A DNA stretch of 7,542 nt from an uncultured Collinsella sp. (GCA_902482185.1 CABSZR010000064.1:1-7542), one strand, 5' to 3'. Positions 1-6,048 are shown, counted from the stretch's first letter. Numbers and translations: made by a program. The notes: generated by a model not told the origin, from the sequence alone.

Positions 1-77
1 TTGCTTTGCCGTGGCCCCGGGGCGCACGGCCTTTGTGGAACATCGCCGGGACGCCGCGCGCTGCGAGAACCCTGCGC

Positions 78-1382
78 CTAGATCTCGGCCTCCGCATGGC
101 CTCGCTGCGCCTCGGGCAGCTCCCCGTAGAGCGGATGGTCTTCGAGCCTAAAGCGCTCGACCTGTTCGGGAGTGCGACCGCGTACAAAGAGCCACGAGCG
201 ATCAATCGGCGTCGCCATGAGCGTGCTGGGCAGCGCGTCGGCGCGGTCGGAAAACACCCGGGCACTCTCGGGATCCTGGAACGCCAGCACCAGATGCGTG
301 TCGCAGTTGCCCATGATGGAGCGTGCGCGTGCCTCGCCATAGAGCGCATCGAGCTGGTTGGTCGACTGCAGCAGCAGCGTTGCCCAGATGTTGCGGCTTC
401 GGATAATCGAGAGCACGTTGTCGATCTGGGGGATCTGCAGATTTGCGAAGTCATCGAGCATAAAGCGCACGGGCACGGGCAGGCTGCCGTCGGGCTGCCT
501 ATCGGCCTCGCGAATGAGGCCCATAAACGCCTGCGTAATAAAGAGGCCGGTCAGCGGATCGAGATTGCGGTCGATATCGCTCACGGTTACAAACAGGGCG
601 CAGGGGGTGTGTCCCATGGAAGCGAAGTCCACCTGATGGCACTCACGATAGAGCTGTGCCGCACCGTCGAATCCCAGACACATGACCTTTTCGGCAAGGA
701 TGCCGACGATGCTCGCGTGCATGCGCTCGGCATTTTGCGTAATGGCGTAGCGCCGCCATAGCGAGAGGGCATAGCTTTGGGGGTCGGTCGTGATCAGGTC
801 GTCAAACAATCGACCCGTGGCACCGTCCTGCAGGTGCTCGATCAGCTTGATGACCGAGCTGATCGTCTGCTCGTCGGCGGGTAGCTGTTCGGTGACGTAG
901 GCGATAAGACACGACAGCAGGTTTGCCGCCGCATGATCCCAAAAAGGCTGGTTGTTGTCCTCGATGGGGCAGATGGCCTTTGCCACCGAGAGGATGTCCT
1001 GCTGGTTGGGCCTGCCGTCCGCCTTACGGCGAATGTGCCTCAGGGGGTTGTAGCCGCAGCGCTCGATGCCGGGCGCAAGGGCCGGGACGGTGTTGAGGTC
1101 GGCGAAGTTGAGACATTGCACGCGGTAGCCGTGGGCTGCCAGCACGGGTCCCACTTCGCGACAGAGCGTGCCTTTGGTGTCGAGCACGATGTAGCTTGCG
1201 TTCATTTGCAGCAGGTTGGGCTTGAGGACGTTTCGGGTCTTGCCGGCTCCCGAGGGGCCGATCACAAGTGCGTTGTTGTTGAGTCCCGTTTGGCGGGTGT
1301 CGCAGGAAAGCGTTCGATCCTTGGCGAGGATGGTGGACGATGCGGACTCAGATGCGGCGAGGCGGCTGGCGAGGTTAGACAT
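78..1382 (-). CDS. VirD4/TraG-type conjugative coupling ATPase, soluble short form
   Basis: Type IV coupling proteins are hexameric ATPases that bring the relaxase-DNA complex to the conjugation channel. The 434-residue product has a Walker A motif GPSGAGKT (42-49), a Walker B stretch RFMLDDFAN (306-314), and the downstream IIRSRN (326-331) and LLLQS (336-340) blocks typical of VirD4/TraG motor domains. I chose ATG 1382 because GGAGG lies six bases upstream; the frame is open further upstream (to 1574), but that part overlaps clpP out of frame and reads as low-complexity Ser/Arg/Pro. The start overlaps the clpP stop by 8 bases, suggesting translational coupling. Family members are usually 550-700 residues with N-terminal membrane helices; here the ATPase core begins almost at once and no membrane segment is seen. 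DD replaces the more common DE in Walker B, which I believe also occurs in some Gram-positive relatives. The family is clear; whether it acts in conjugation or mobilisation is inference. Confidence 0.88.
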   Translation of the reverse strand: MSNLASRLAASESASSTILAKDRTLSCDTRQTGLNNNALVIGPSGAGKTRNVLKPNLLQMNASYIVLDTKGTLCREVGPVLAAHGYRVQCLNFADLNTVPALAPGIERCGYNPLRHIRRKADGRPNQQDILSVAKAICPIEDNNQPFWDHAAANLLSCLIAYVTEQLPADEQTISSVIKLIEHLQDGATGRLFDDLITTDPQSYALSLWRRYAITQNAERMHASIVGILAEKVMCLGFDGAAQLYRECHQVDFASMGHTPCALFVTVSDIDRNLDPLTGLFITQAFMGLIREADRQPDGSLPVPVRFMLDDFANLQIPQIDNVLSIIRSRNIWATLLLQSTNQLDALYGEARARSIMGNCDTHLVLAFQDPESARVFSDRADALPSTLMATPIDRSWLFVRGRTPEQVERFRLEDHPLYGELPEAQRGHAEAEI

Positions 1383-1992
1383 GGGCGACCTCCTTGGTGG
1401 TCGAGAGGATTTCGTGGGCAAAGCCGAGCTCGACGGCGCGCTCGGCCGAAAGGTAGGTGTCTTTTGCAGTGAGGGACTGGATGCGCTTGGGCGTGAGGCC
1501 GCTGCGGTCCGAGAGGATTTGCGTGAGGGTCTTGCGGGTCTGCATGAGACGCCGGCTGGTTTCCTGCAGCGCAAGTGCCGAGCCGCCTGCCCCCTGGGGG
1601 ATCAGCGGGTCGTGAATCATGAGCTCTGCATGGGGCGCCATACGGCGATTGTCGCCGCCCATAAAGATCACGGCGCCCATGGACGCGGCGAATTCCAGGC
1701 AGACGGTGCGGATAGGGCACGATGCGAGGCGCATGGCGTCATAGATCGCAAGACCCGATCGCACGCTTCCGCCGGCGCTGGCGACAAATATGGTGATGGG
1801 GCGGCTGGGGTCGGTGGCATCGAGCAGGCGGATCTGCTGGCATAGGTCGTGGGCCATCGGGGTTTCGATGTTTCCCATGACGGAGAGCTCGCGACGGGCG
1901 AGCATCTCATCGTAAATGCTGGTGAGCGTGATACCTCGGGCGGATTCACGCATGGTGAGGGGGCTGATGATGGGGGAATGATTGGTGTCCAT
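1375..1992 (-). CDS. ClpP-family serine protease encoded in a conjugation-type module
   Basis: ClpP subunits form a barrel-shaped peptidase that degrades proteins fed in by an AAA+ unfoldase. The 205-residue length is typical of ClpP. The sequence shows IYDEMLARRELSVMG (26-40), the GGSVRSG oxyanion region (74-80), nucleophile Ser104 in AASMGA, His127 in MIHDP, and Asp178 in TAKD, so the catalytic triad looks complete. The usual HQP after the His strand is HDP here, followed by a Gly-rich stretch (IPQGAGGSA) where housekeeping ClpP normally has PLGG. The ATG at 1992 has AAAGGAG five to six bases upstream. The gene lies 63 bases after the 296-residue protein and overlaps the coupling ATPase by 8 bases. 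No ClpX, ClpC or ClpA gene is in the window, so it would have to borrow a host unfoldase, use one elsewhere on the element, or work alone. It is probably an element-borne paralogue, not the housekeeping clpP. Confidence 0.88.
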   Translation of the reverse strand: MDTNHSPIISPLTMRESARGITLTSIYDEMLARRELSVMGNIETPMAHDLCQQIRLLDATDPSRPITIFVASAGGSVRSGLAIYDAMRLASCPIRTVCLEFAASMGAVIFMGGDNRRMAPHAELMIHDPLIPQGAGGSALALQETSRRLMQTRKTLTQILSDRSGLTPKRIQSLTAKDTYLSAERAVELGFAHEILSTTKEVAHV

Positions 1993-2034
1993 GAGGACTC
2001 CTTTCTGTTGGTTGTGTTGTGGAATAGGATTGTT

Positions 2035-2056
2035 GCCCGCGGAGGGGCTGGCGGGC
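2035..2056 (-). repeat. GC-rich inverted repeat at the end of the 296-residue gene
   Basis: GCCCGC (2035-2040) and GCGGGC (2051-2056) form a 6-bp stem with a 10-base loop in the gap before clpP, touching the stop codon of the upstream gene. On the minus strand it is followed by AACAAT and not by a T-run, so it should not terminate transcription; it could shape mRNA processing or stability between the two cistrons. Confidence 0.35.
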
Positions 2057-2946
2057 TACAGGGTTCGTCCGAGCCTGAGATCGAGCTCGGTTGTGGGGCA
2101 GGCTGCCTGTCCGTGCGGCTCGCAAGCGCCAAGGGCTCCAAAGCGATGGAGCGTTGCGGCGGGCGTGGTGTAGGCGAGCCGCAGCTGATGCTCGACAGGG
2201 GCACATCCGTCATTTTTGTAATGAGCCGCGTAGTACTGCGCGATGCTGGCGTTCATCTCGCTGCCATTGCGATGGCGCTCAAACTGGCGTCTGCAGGCCT
2301 CGATGATCTTTGCTACCGACTTGGGTGCCGTCGCGGGAACAAGGGCGAGATAGCCCTCAAATAGCTCGTTGATGCTCAGGAGGCACAGCAGGTCGATCAG
2401 CGTCCTTATGGCTGCTCCCTCGGCGGAAAAGTGCGCGGTCATACGGTTATATCGGTTGCGGTCGACGATGGCCGCATGGGGTCTTGGAGTTTTCTGCCCC
2501 GTGGTCCCGGGCTTTTGCCGCGCCTGTGTATTGAGCTCGACGTTGCAGCGCTTGAGGCCGTCCAACGGAAGGAACAGTGCGGTGCGCAGGGCGTTCCGCT
2601 TGCTTTCGAGTTCATGACGCTCGTCAGGTTCCCATTCGAGCTTGAGTTTCGTGTCGAGCGCCGTAAGCATATGGGCTAGGCAGCCTACGGTAAGAACGTA
2701 CGAATCGTTGTCGCGTTTTGGGGCATAGGGGTCTGTCAGCTTGCGAATGTCGGGGTCGCCCATGATCTTTGTGCAGCGCTTCAGCAGTTGAGGGTGGTCG
2801 GCCAAGATCGTCGCGAGCGGTAGCGACGCGTAGTTCTTGATGGTCGCGGCGGCAAAGGCGGCGTCATATTCGTTTGCATATGCTCGCTCAATGCGGGCAT
2901 CCAGAATGCTTTTCTTATCGCCGTCTTCAGCGTGGTGGTTTGTCAT
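2056..2946 (-). CDS. Uncharacterised 296-residue protein, first gene of the mobile module
   Basis: I do not recognise this protein. It starts at ATG 2946, chosen because GGAG lies five bases upstream; the frame stays open for 52 more codons (ATG 3102), but that earlier start has a pyrimidine-rich upstream with no ribosome binding site. The product is rich in Arg, Lys and His, with no signal peptide. A Leu/Ile-rich stretch near 180-205 contains Arg, Asp and Glu, so it looks like a buried helix and not a membrane span. A basic, Pro/Thr/Lys-rich linker at about 140-160 seems to separate an N-terminal helical half from a C-terminal half. The C-terminus (about 270-296) has three Cys residues among Ala, Thr and Leu. 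It lies 63 bases upstream of clpP on the same strand with no terminator between, so co-transcription is likely. A regulatory, DNA-binding or transfer-accessory role is possible but not shown. Confidence 0.7.
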   Translation of the reverse strand: MTNHHAEDGDKKSILDARIERAYANEYDAAFAAATIKNYASLPLATILADHPQLLKRCTKIMGDPDIRKLTDPYAPKRDNDSYVLTVGCLAHMLTALDTKLKLEWEPDERHELESKRNALRTALFLPLDGLKRCNVELNTQARQKPGTTGQKTPRPHAAIVDRNRYNRMTAHFSAEGAAIRTLIDLLCLLSINELFEGYLALVPATAPKSVAKIIEACRRQFERHRNGSEMNASIAQYYAAHYKNDGCAPVEHQLRLAYTTPAATLHRFGALGACEPHGQAACPTTELDLRLGRTL

Positions 2947-2957
2947 AGCTTCTCCAA

Positions 2958-3030
2958 TCGGTTGATGTTCGTGCTGTTTGTTGATGTGTTGGTTGTCGTG
3001 AGTGATGTGCTTGCCGTGGGTAATGTGCTG
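2958..3030 (-). repeat. Imperfect direct repeats reading as a His-rich stretch
   Basis: On the minus strand, CAGCACATTACCCACGGC is followed immediately by AAGCACATCACTCACGAC; these 18-base units match at 14 positions. They are followed by looser copies containing AACACATCAACA and AACATCAACC. In the frame of the gene starting at 2946 they read QHITHG, KHITHD, then further His/Gln/Asn residues. They end just before the ribosome binding site. They could be repeated protein-binding sites upstream of the gene or the coding trace of a His-rich N-terminal extension. Confidence 0.45.
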
Positions 3031-3266
3031 ACGTTGGGGTGCTATGCGGTTTTCAATGAGCCCGTGAGGCAGTTGCTGCAGGGGCGGGATGGAACGGCCC
3101 ATGCAAGGCGGAAGGCATCGTGCTCAAAATCGAGACAGCAATGCCCTGGGTGCCTCACATGTGGCAGTTACCTCATTAAGTTGTCATTGCGTTTGGGGTT
3201 GTACTTTGCTGATCTTCCTTCTCTTACACGCTAAAACTCAAACTTCATATGCTCGATCTACTTAAA

Positions 3267-3280
3267 ACCGCAACGGCGGT
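3267..3280. terminator. Small hairpin with T-runs on both sides, possible weak terminator
   Basis: ACCGC (3267-3271), loop AACG and GCGGT (3276-3280) form a 5-bp stem. On the plus strand it is followed by CTTTTA, on the minus strand by TTTAAG, so it resembles a weak bidirectional terminator. It lies between two divergent genes, where no terminator is needed unless an older gene once ended here or it acts as an attenuator in the leader of the minus-strand module. Confidence 0.3.
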
Positions 3281-3290
3281 CTTTTATCAA

Positions 3291-3317
3291 CTTATATGTC
3301 GGAACGCGTCTTTGCAA
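3291..3317 (-). promoter_or_regulatory. Weak candidate promoter for the minus-strand module
   Basis: On the minus strand TTGCAA (3317-3312) and TATAAG (3296-3291) resemble -35 and -10 boxes, but the spacer is only 15 bases. A transcript starting here would have a leader of more than 300 bases before 2946 and would run at once through the hairpin at 3267-3280. No better minus-strand promoter was found in the gap. Confidence 0.2.
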
Positions 3318-3373
3318 GTACTTTTTTGCCTTTGTTTCAAATGGGGTGGTTTTGCAACCGTCATACGCGCGCT

Positions 3374-3402
3374 GTGCGAACGTGCCCCGGCTCGGATAAG
3401 AT
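3374..3402 (+). promoter_or_regulatory. Candidate promoter of the Cof-type HAD gene
   Basis: TAAGAT (3397-3402) is a reasonable -10 box about 34 bases before the start codon. The hexamer 17 bases upstream (TGCGAA, 3374-3379) is a poor -35, so only the -10 is supported. Confidence 0.28.
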
Positions 3403-3435
3403 AGTGCGCGATAAAAACGATGCAAGGAGGCACAT

Positions 3436-4278
3436 ATGGCAATTAAAGCCATCGCAATGGATATCGACGGTACGCTCACCAACGACCAGAAAGTGATTAG
3501 CCCGTGTACGCGCGAGAAGCTGCTCGCGGCGCAGGAGTCGGGCATTAAGCTCATTTTGGCTTCGGGCCGTCCCGCATGGGGGCTGCACGCCTTGGCGCAG
3601 GAGCTCGACCTTCAGAGTCATGATGGTTTGCTGGTGGCCTTTAACGGCGCTCACGTCGTCGATGCCCAGACCGACGAAGTGCTGTTCGATCAGGCTATGC
3701 CTGCCGACGAATTGCATCGCCTGATTGATCACCTGCGTAATTTTGACGTGATCCCTATGATTTCGCTCGGTCGCGATCTGCACGTTGAGGACTCGTACCA
3801 TTGCATGATCACGCTGCCTGACGGCTCGCAGAAAAACATCGTCAAGTATGAGCGCGACGCGTGCGATCTTAAGATTCGCGAGGTGGAGAGCCTGCATGAG
3901 GTCGCTGATGCTTATCCCGTGGACAAGCTGCTGACGGCGGGCGACCCGGCCTATCTGCAAGCGCATCACGAGGAGATGTACGCGCCCTTTACCCAGACGC
4001 TTTCGGGTATGTTTACGGCCGACTGGTACTTTGAGTACACGGCGCCCGGTATTGACAAGGCCCGCGCGCTCGAGGGTGCCCTGCCCAAGCTCGGCATCGA
4101 TGCCAGCGAGGTCGTCTCGTTTGGCGACGGCCAGAATGACAAGTCTATGATTGAGTGGGCCGGAACCGGTGTTGCCATGGGCAACGCCGTCGATGAGGTC
4201 AAGGCTGTGGCCCAGATGGTGACCGCCAATAATAACGAAGACGGCATTGCGGTGGCGCTGGATAAGCTGCTGGGTTAG
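3436..4278 (+). CDS. Cof-type HAD-superfamily phosphatase
   Basis: Proteins of this cytosolic family (Cof/YidA/YbjI-like, subfamily IIB) dephosphorylate sugar phosphates and other small phosphorylated metabolites using an Asp nucleophile and Mg2+. The 280-residue length is typical. Motif I is DIDGTL (9-14) with nucleophile Asp9 and acid/base Asp11; motif II Ser43 lies in LASGR; motif III Lys208 lies in PGIDKARAL; motif IV GDGQND (230-235) binds the metal. The region between motifs II and III (about 85-200) is the C2 cap that decides the substrate. The ATG has AAGGAGG five bases upstream, a very strong site. The gene appears to be its own unit: a promoter-like -10 before it and a strong terminator after it. 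The exact substrate cannot be read from the sequence. Confidence 0.93.
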   Translation: MAIKAIAMDIDGTLTNDQKVISPCTREKLLAAQESGIKLILASGRPAWGLHALAQELDLQSHDGLLVAFNGAHVVDAQTDEVLFDQAMPADELHRLIDHLRNFDVIPMISLGRDLHVEDSYHCMITLPDGSQKNIVKYERDACDLKIREVESLHEVADAYPVDKLLTAGDPAYLQAHHEEMYAPFTQTLSGMFTADWYFEYTAPGIDKARALEGALPKLGIDASEVVSFGDGQNDKSMIEWAGTGVAMGNAVDEVKAVAQMVTANNNEDGIAVALDKLLG

Positions 4279-4300
4279 AATCGCCGATAGTGCATGGCTC

Positions 4301-4326
4301 GGGCGTCCGCTTGCGGGCGCCCTTTT
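4301..4326 (+). terminator. Strong intrinsic terminator after the Cof-type HAD gene
   Basis: GGGCGTCCGC (4301-4310) pairs with GCGGGCGCCC (4313-4322) over ten positions including one G-T pair, although the closing pairs must open to form a loop. TTTT follows directly. It lies 22 bases after the stop codon and ends only a few bases before the ribosome binding site of the next gene. Confidence 0.85.
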
Positions 4327-4341
4327 GTTAGGGAGGGTGCC

Positions 4342-5001
4342 GTGTCCGCATTTCCGTTCGACGCCGTTATCTTTGACATGGACGGCGTCATTGTCGATAC
4401 CGAGTATTACTACCTGGGCGAGACTGCCGCGTTTGCCAAGGAGCTTGGGCTTAACCTGACTCAAGAGGAGTTGAACGGGCAGGTTGGTACCTCGCATCAG
4501 TTCTTCCTGCGTATGCTGGTCGATTGGTTTGAGCGCGCCGGGAAGGGGCATTTAACTGGCGAGGAAGCGTTGATCCGTTGGGACGAGTGGGCGCATAAGC
4601 GTCCGCGCGACTATCAGGCTTTGATTAACCCAGGCGCCGTGGATACGATTCGAGAGCTGCCGCGCCGTGGCGTTCGCGTGGCGCTTGCCAGTTCGTCTCC
4701 CATGGATAGCATCGAGGAAGTGCTCAATGCGTGCGGGCTGTCGGATGCCTTTGAGTATGTGGTGAGCGGCGAGCAGTTTAAGGAGAGCAAGCCCGAGCCC
4801 GACATCTACCTGCATGCGCTGGATCTCCTGGGGCTGCCCGCGAATCGCTGCTGCTGCGTTGAGGATTCGGTGCCTGGCATCACTGCCGGCAAGCGAGCCG
4901 GCCTGACAGTCATTGCCAAGCGCGAGGAGCGCTTTGGCTTTAGCCAGGATGCCGCGGACAAGATTATCGACCAGCTGCCGGAGCTGCTCACGCTTTCTTA
5001 G
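4342..5001 (+). CDS. HAD-superfamily phosphatase/mutase, beta-phosphoglucomutase-like
   Basis: This is a 219-residue cytosolic HAD protein of subfamily IA, the group that contains beta-phosphoglucomutase and small sugar-phosphate or nucleotide phosphatases. Motif I is DMDGVI (12-17) with nucleophile Asp12 and Asp14; the following VDTE (18-21) is typical of the group. Motif II Ser117 lies in LASSSP, motif III Lys150 in SKPEPD, motif IV Glu174-Asp175 in CVEDS. Residues about 20-90 form the helical C1 cap. I chose GTG 4342 because GGGAGGG lies just upstream; the in-frame ATG at 4294 would translate through the terminator hairpin and adds residues unlike the family N-terminus. No promoter fits between the terminator and the gene, so transcription must come by readthrough or from inside the upstream gene. 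Mutase and phosphatase cannot be separated by motif alone. Confidence 0.9.
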   Translation: MSAFPFDAVIFDMDGVIVDTEYYYLGETAAFAKELGLNLTQEELNGQVGTSHQFFLRMLVDWFERAGKGHLTGEEALIRWDEWAHKRPRDYQALINPGAVDTIRELPRRGVRVALASSSPMDSIEEVLNACGLSDAFEYVVSGEQFKESKPEPDIYLHALDLLGLPANRCCCVEDSVPGITAGKRAGLTVIAKREERFGFSQDAADKIIDQLPELLTLS

Positions 5002-5023
5002 GAGCGCGGTAGTTGCGCGTTTT

Positions 5024-5048
5024 TCGGGTCAGATGAGTAAATACCCGA
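5024..5048 (+). repeat. Inverted repeat around a short leader ORF start
   Basis: TCGGGT (5024-5029) and ACCCGA (5043-5048) can form a 6-bp stem with a 13-base loop. The loop contains the ATG of the 16-codon ORF at 5033. A CGGG in the downstream terminator arm (5086-5089) could compete for the CCCG of this stem, but over only four bases. Confidence 0.35.
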
Positions 5049-5083
5049 CATTTTGGTGCGGCAGCAAGCATACTTTATGCTAA
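5033..5083 (+). CDS. Possible 16-residue leader peptide upstream of the GntR gene
   Basis: A short frame ATG to TAA reads MSKYPTFWCGSKHTLC. It ends one base before the perfect terminator hairpin at 5085-5125, an arrangement seen in transcription attenuation, where ribosome position on a leader peptide decides whether the terminator forms. There is no clear ribosome binding site; GGGTC a few bases upstream is weak. It may equally be chance coding within a regulatory leader, and the candidate gntR promoter at 5053-5081 overlaps it. Confidence 0.22.
   Translation: MSKYPTFWCGSKHTLC
5053..5081 (+). promoter_or_regulatory. Candidate promoter of the GntR gene
   Basis: TTGGTG (5053-5058) and TATGCT (5076-5081) are spaced by 17 bases. 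The -10 lies in a small palindrome, AGCATA-CTT-TATGCT (5067-5081), where a regulator could act. A transcript from here would start at about 5088, inside the terminator hairpin, so this promoter and the attenuation model are alternatives. Confidence 0.28.
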
Positions 5084-5084
5084 T

Positions 5085-5125
5085 GCGGGCTTAAGGGCTT
5101 GTTGAATGCCCTTAAGCCCGCTTTT
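5085..5125 (+). terminator. Perfect 14-bp terminator hairpin before the GntR gene
   Basis: GCGGGCTTAAGGGC (5085-5098) pairs perfectly with GCCCTTAAGCCCGC (5108-5121) across a 9-base loop, followed by TTTT (5122-5125). The minus strand has no T-run, so it acts on plus-strand transcription. It may simply end the HAD transcript, but only 26 bases separate it from the GntR start codon, so it also gates any transcript reading into the regulator. Confidence 0.85.
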
Positions 5126-5151
5126 GACTTAATTGGGCTGGGAGAGGGTAT

Positions 5152-5895
5152 ATGCCACCGACTGAAGGACTAACTGACGGTAAAGCAGCGATACCGCTGT
5201 ACCAACAGGTTATCGATATCATTAAAAACGAAATCAACTCCGGTGCCTACAAGGCGGGCGCGCGGATACCCAACGAATTCGAATTGGCTGAGAGCTATAA
5301 AGTTGGCCGCGTTACCGTGCGACGCGCTATTGAGGAGCTCGTCCAGCAGGGCTATCTAACGAAGCGGCAGGGGAAAGGCACGTTTGTCAATGCCCCCAAG
5401 CTTAAGCGCAAGATTCGCCAGAAGGATGACGTCCAGAGTTTTTCGGACGCATGCCGCGTTAACGGAATGGAGCCGGGGGCGTGCGTCATTTCGAGAAAGA
5501 TACTGCCGGCGGATTCCACCGAAGCGCAGTTCTTTGGTGTTCCCGTTGGAACTGATTTGATTTGCGTTGAGCGTGTGCGTACTGCCGATGGAGTCCCCGT
5601 CATGCTCGAGAACAACATATACGTTTACGAGGACAACGCCTATCTATCAACGGCACCTCTATCTAACCAATCCATTTTTGAGTTCGTGCGCAACCGAACG
5701 GGCCGCACGCCCGCGTTTACCGACCCGTGCACGCTCGAGATCGCGTGCGCGTCGCCTGAGGTCGCTCGGCTGTTGGCAGTTCCCGTTGGCGAACCCTTGT
5801 TTTATATGGAAGCCTTCTTTTTCGATGAGCAGCGACGGCCGTTTATCATCGGTCGTCAGCGGATCGTTGGGTCTCGCTACGTTTTTGACATCTAG
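5152..5895 (+). CDS. GntR-family transcriptional regulator, HutC subfamily
   Basis: This is a 247-residue cytosolic DNA-binding protein, the usual size for HutC-type regulators. The N-terminal winged helix-turn-helix spans about 14-82, with PLYQQVIDIIKNEI (15-28), the recognition helix region VGRVTVRRAIEELVQQG (51-67) and the wing GKGTFV (74-79). The rest (about 95-240) fits a UTRA ligand-binding domain, with the conserved ERVRTADGVPVMLENNIYV pattern (140-158) and a closing FIIGRQRIVGSRYVF. Such proteins usually repress a nearby transport or catabolic operon until a small metabolite binds. The ATG has GGGAGAGGG directly upstream. The gene has its own terminator and is followed by the YfcC-type carrier on the same strand, the most likely target. 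The effector cannot be read from the sequence. Confidence 0.93.
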   Translation: MPPTEGLTDGKAAIPLYQQVIDIIKNEINSGAYKAGARIPNEFELAESYKVGRVTVRRAIEELVQQGYLTKRQGKGTFVNAPKLKRKIRQKDDVQSFSDACRVNGMEPGACVISRKILPADSTEAQFFGVPVGTDLICVERVRTADGVPVMLENNIYVYEDNAYLSTAPLSNQSIFEFVRNRTGRTPAFTDPCTLEIACASPEVARLLAVPVGEPLFYMEAFFFDEQRRPFIIGRQRIVGSRYVFDI

Positions 5896-5905
5896 GACAT
5901 TGCGA

Positions 5906-5945
5906 ATGGAAACGCCCGGTGGATCATCTCACCGGGCGTTTCCAT
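5906..5945 (+). terminator. Intrinsic terminator after the GntR gene
   Basis: A perfect 16-bp stem, ATGGAAACGCCCGGTG (5906-5921) with CACCGGGCGTTTCCAT (5930-5945), closes an 8-base loop. The GC-rich core followed by GTTT on the 3' arm, with AAAC opposite, is the typical form of an actinobacterial terminator and can work in both directions. It starts 10 bases after the stop codon and separates the regulator from the carrier transcript. Confidence 0.82.
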
Positions 5946-6005
5946 ACCGTTCACGGCGCGAACACAACCGTTCAACCGCGTTGCGGCAACCAGTTTGAAA
6001 TTATC

Positions 6006-6034
6006 TTGATGAAGGAAAAAGCTGCTGGTAATCT
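6006..6034 (+). promoter_or_regulatory. Candidate promoter of the YfcC-type carrier
   Basis: TTGATG (6006-6011) and TAATCT (6029-6034) are spaced by 17 bases. The -10 is weak. The transcript would start at about 6041, placing the palindrome at 6049-6071 just downstream, a common position for a repressor site. The rest of the gap from 5946 to 6113 holds no gene. Confidence 0.3.
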
Positions 6035-6048
6035 ATGGGACGTCATAG

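Larger units (their letters stand above)
2947..3435. other. Divergent intergenic region without a convincing gene
   Basis: This 489-base gap separates the minus-strand module from the plus-strand HAD gene. The part next to 2946 is GC-rich and open in the frame of the 296-residue gene, giving a His-rich reading; about 3120-3420 is visibly richer in A and T. I find no tRNA, integrase remnant or clear attachment repeat. Small reading frames on the minus strand here stop within a few codons. It should hold the promoters for both directions and may contain the border of the mobile module, but no border can be pinned from the sequence alone. Confidence 0.6.

Noticed and set aside
1..43. Possible next gene on the minus strand starting at ATG 43
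   Set aside because: There is no ribosome binding site and only 14 codons are visible before the edge; too little to support a call.
6..761. Plus-strand open frame (251 residues) at the left edge
   Set aside because: It is antisense to the coupling ATPase, whose Walker motifs and neighbouring overlap are clear.
1383..1574. Upstream 64-codon extension of the coupling ATPase
   Set aside because: It overlaps clpP in another frame, is Ser/Arg/Pro low complexity, and the internal ATG 1382 has a strong GGAGG.
3258..3554. Minus-strand open frame of 98 residues in the divergent gap
   Set aside because: It begins inside the Cof-type HAD gene, has no ribosome binding site and no recognisable domain.
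3361..4551. Long minus-strand open frame (396 residues) across both HAD genes
   Set aside because: It is antisense to two genes with complete HAD motifs and spans a terminator; no recognisable domain or ribosome binding site context.
5005..5024. CGCG-rich hairpin followed by TTTTT after the second HAD gene
   Set aside because: The stem is only four pairs; the T-run is suggestive, but the perfect hairpin at 5085 is a far better terminator.
5124..5154. TTGACT and TATATG as a promoter between the terminator and the GntR start
   Set aside because: The spacer is 19 bases and the -10 would overlap the start codon, so no transcript from it could carry the ribosome binding site.
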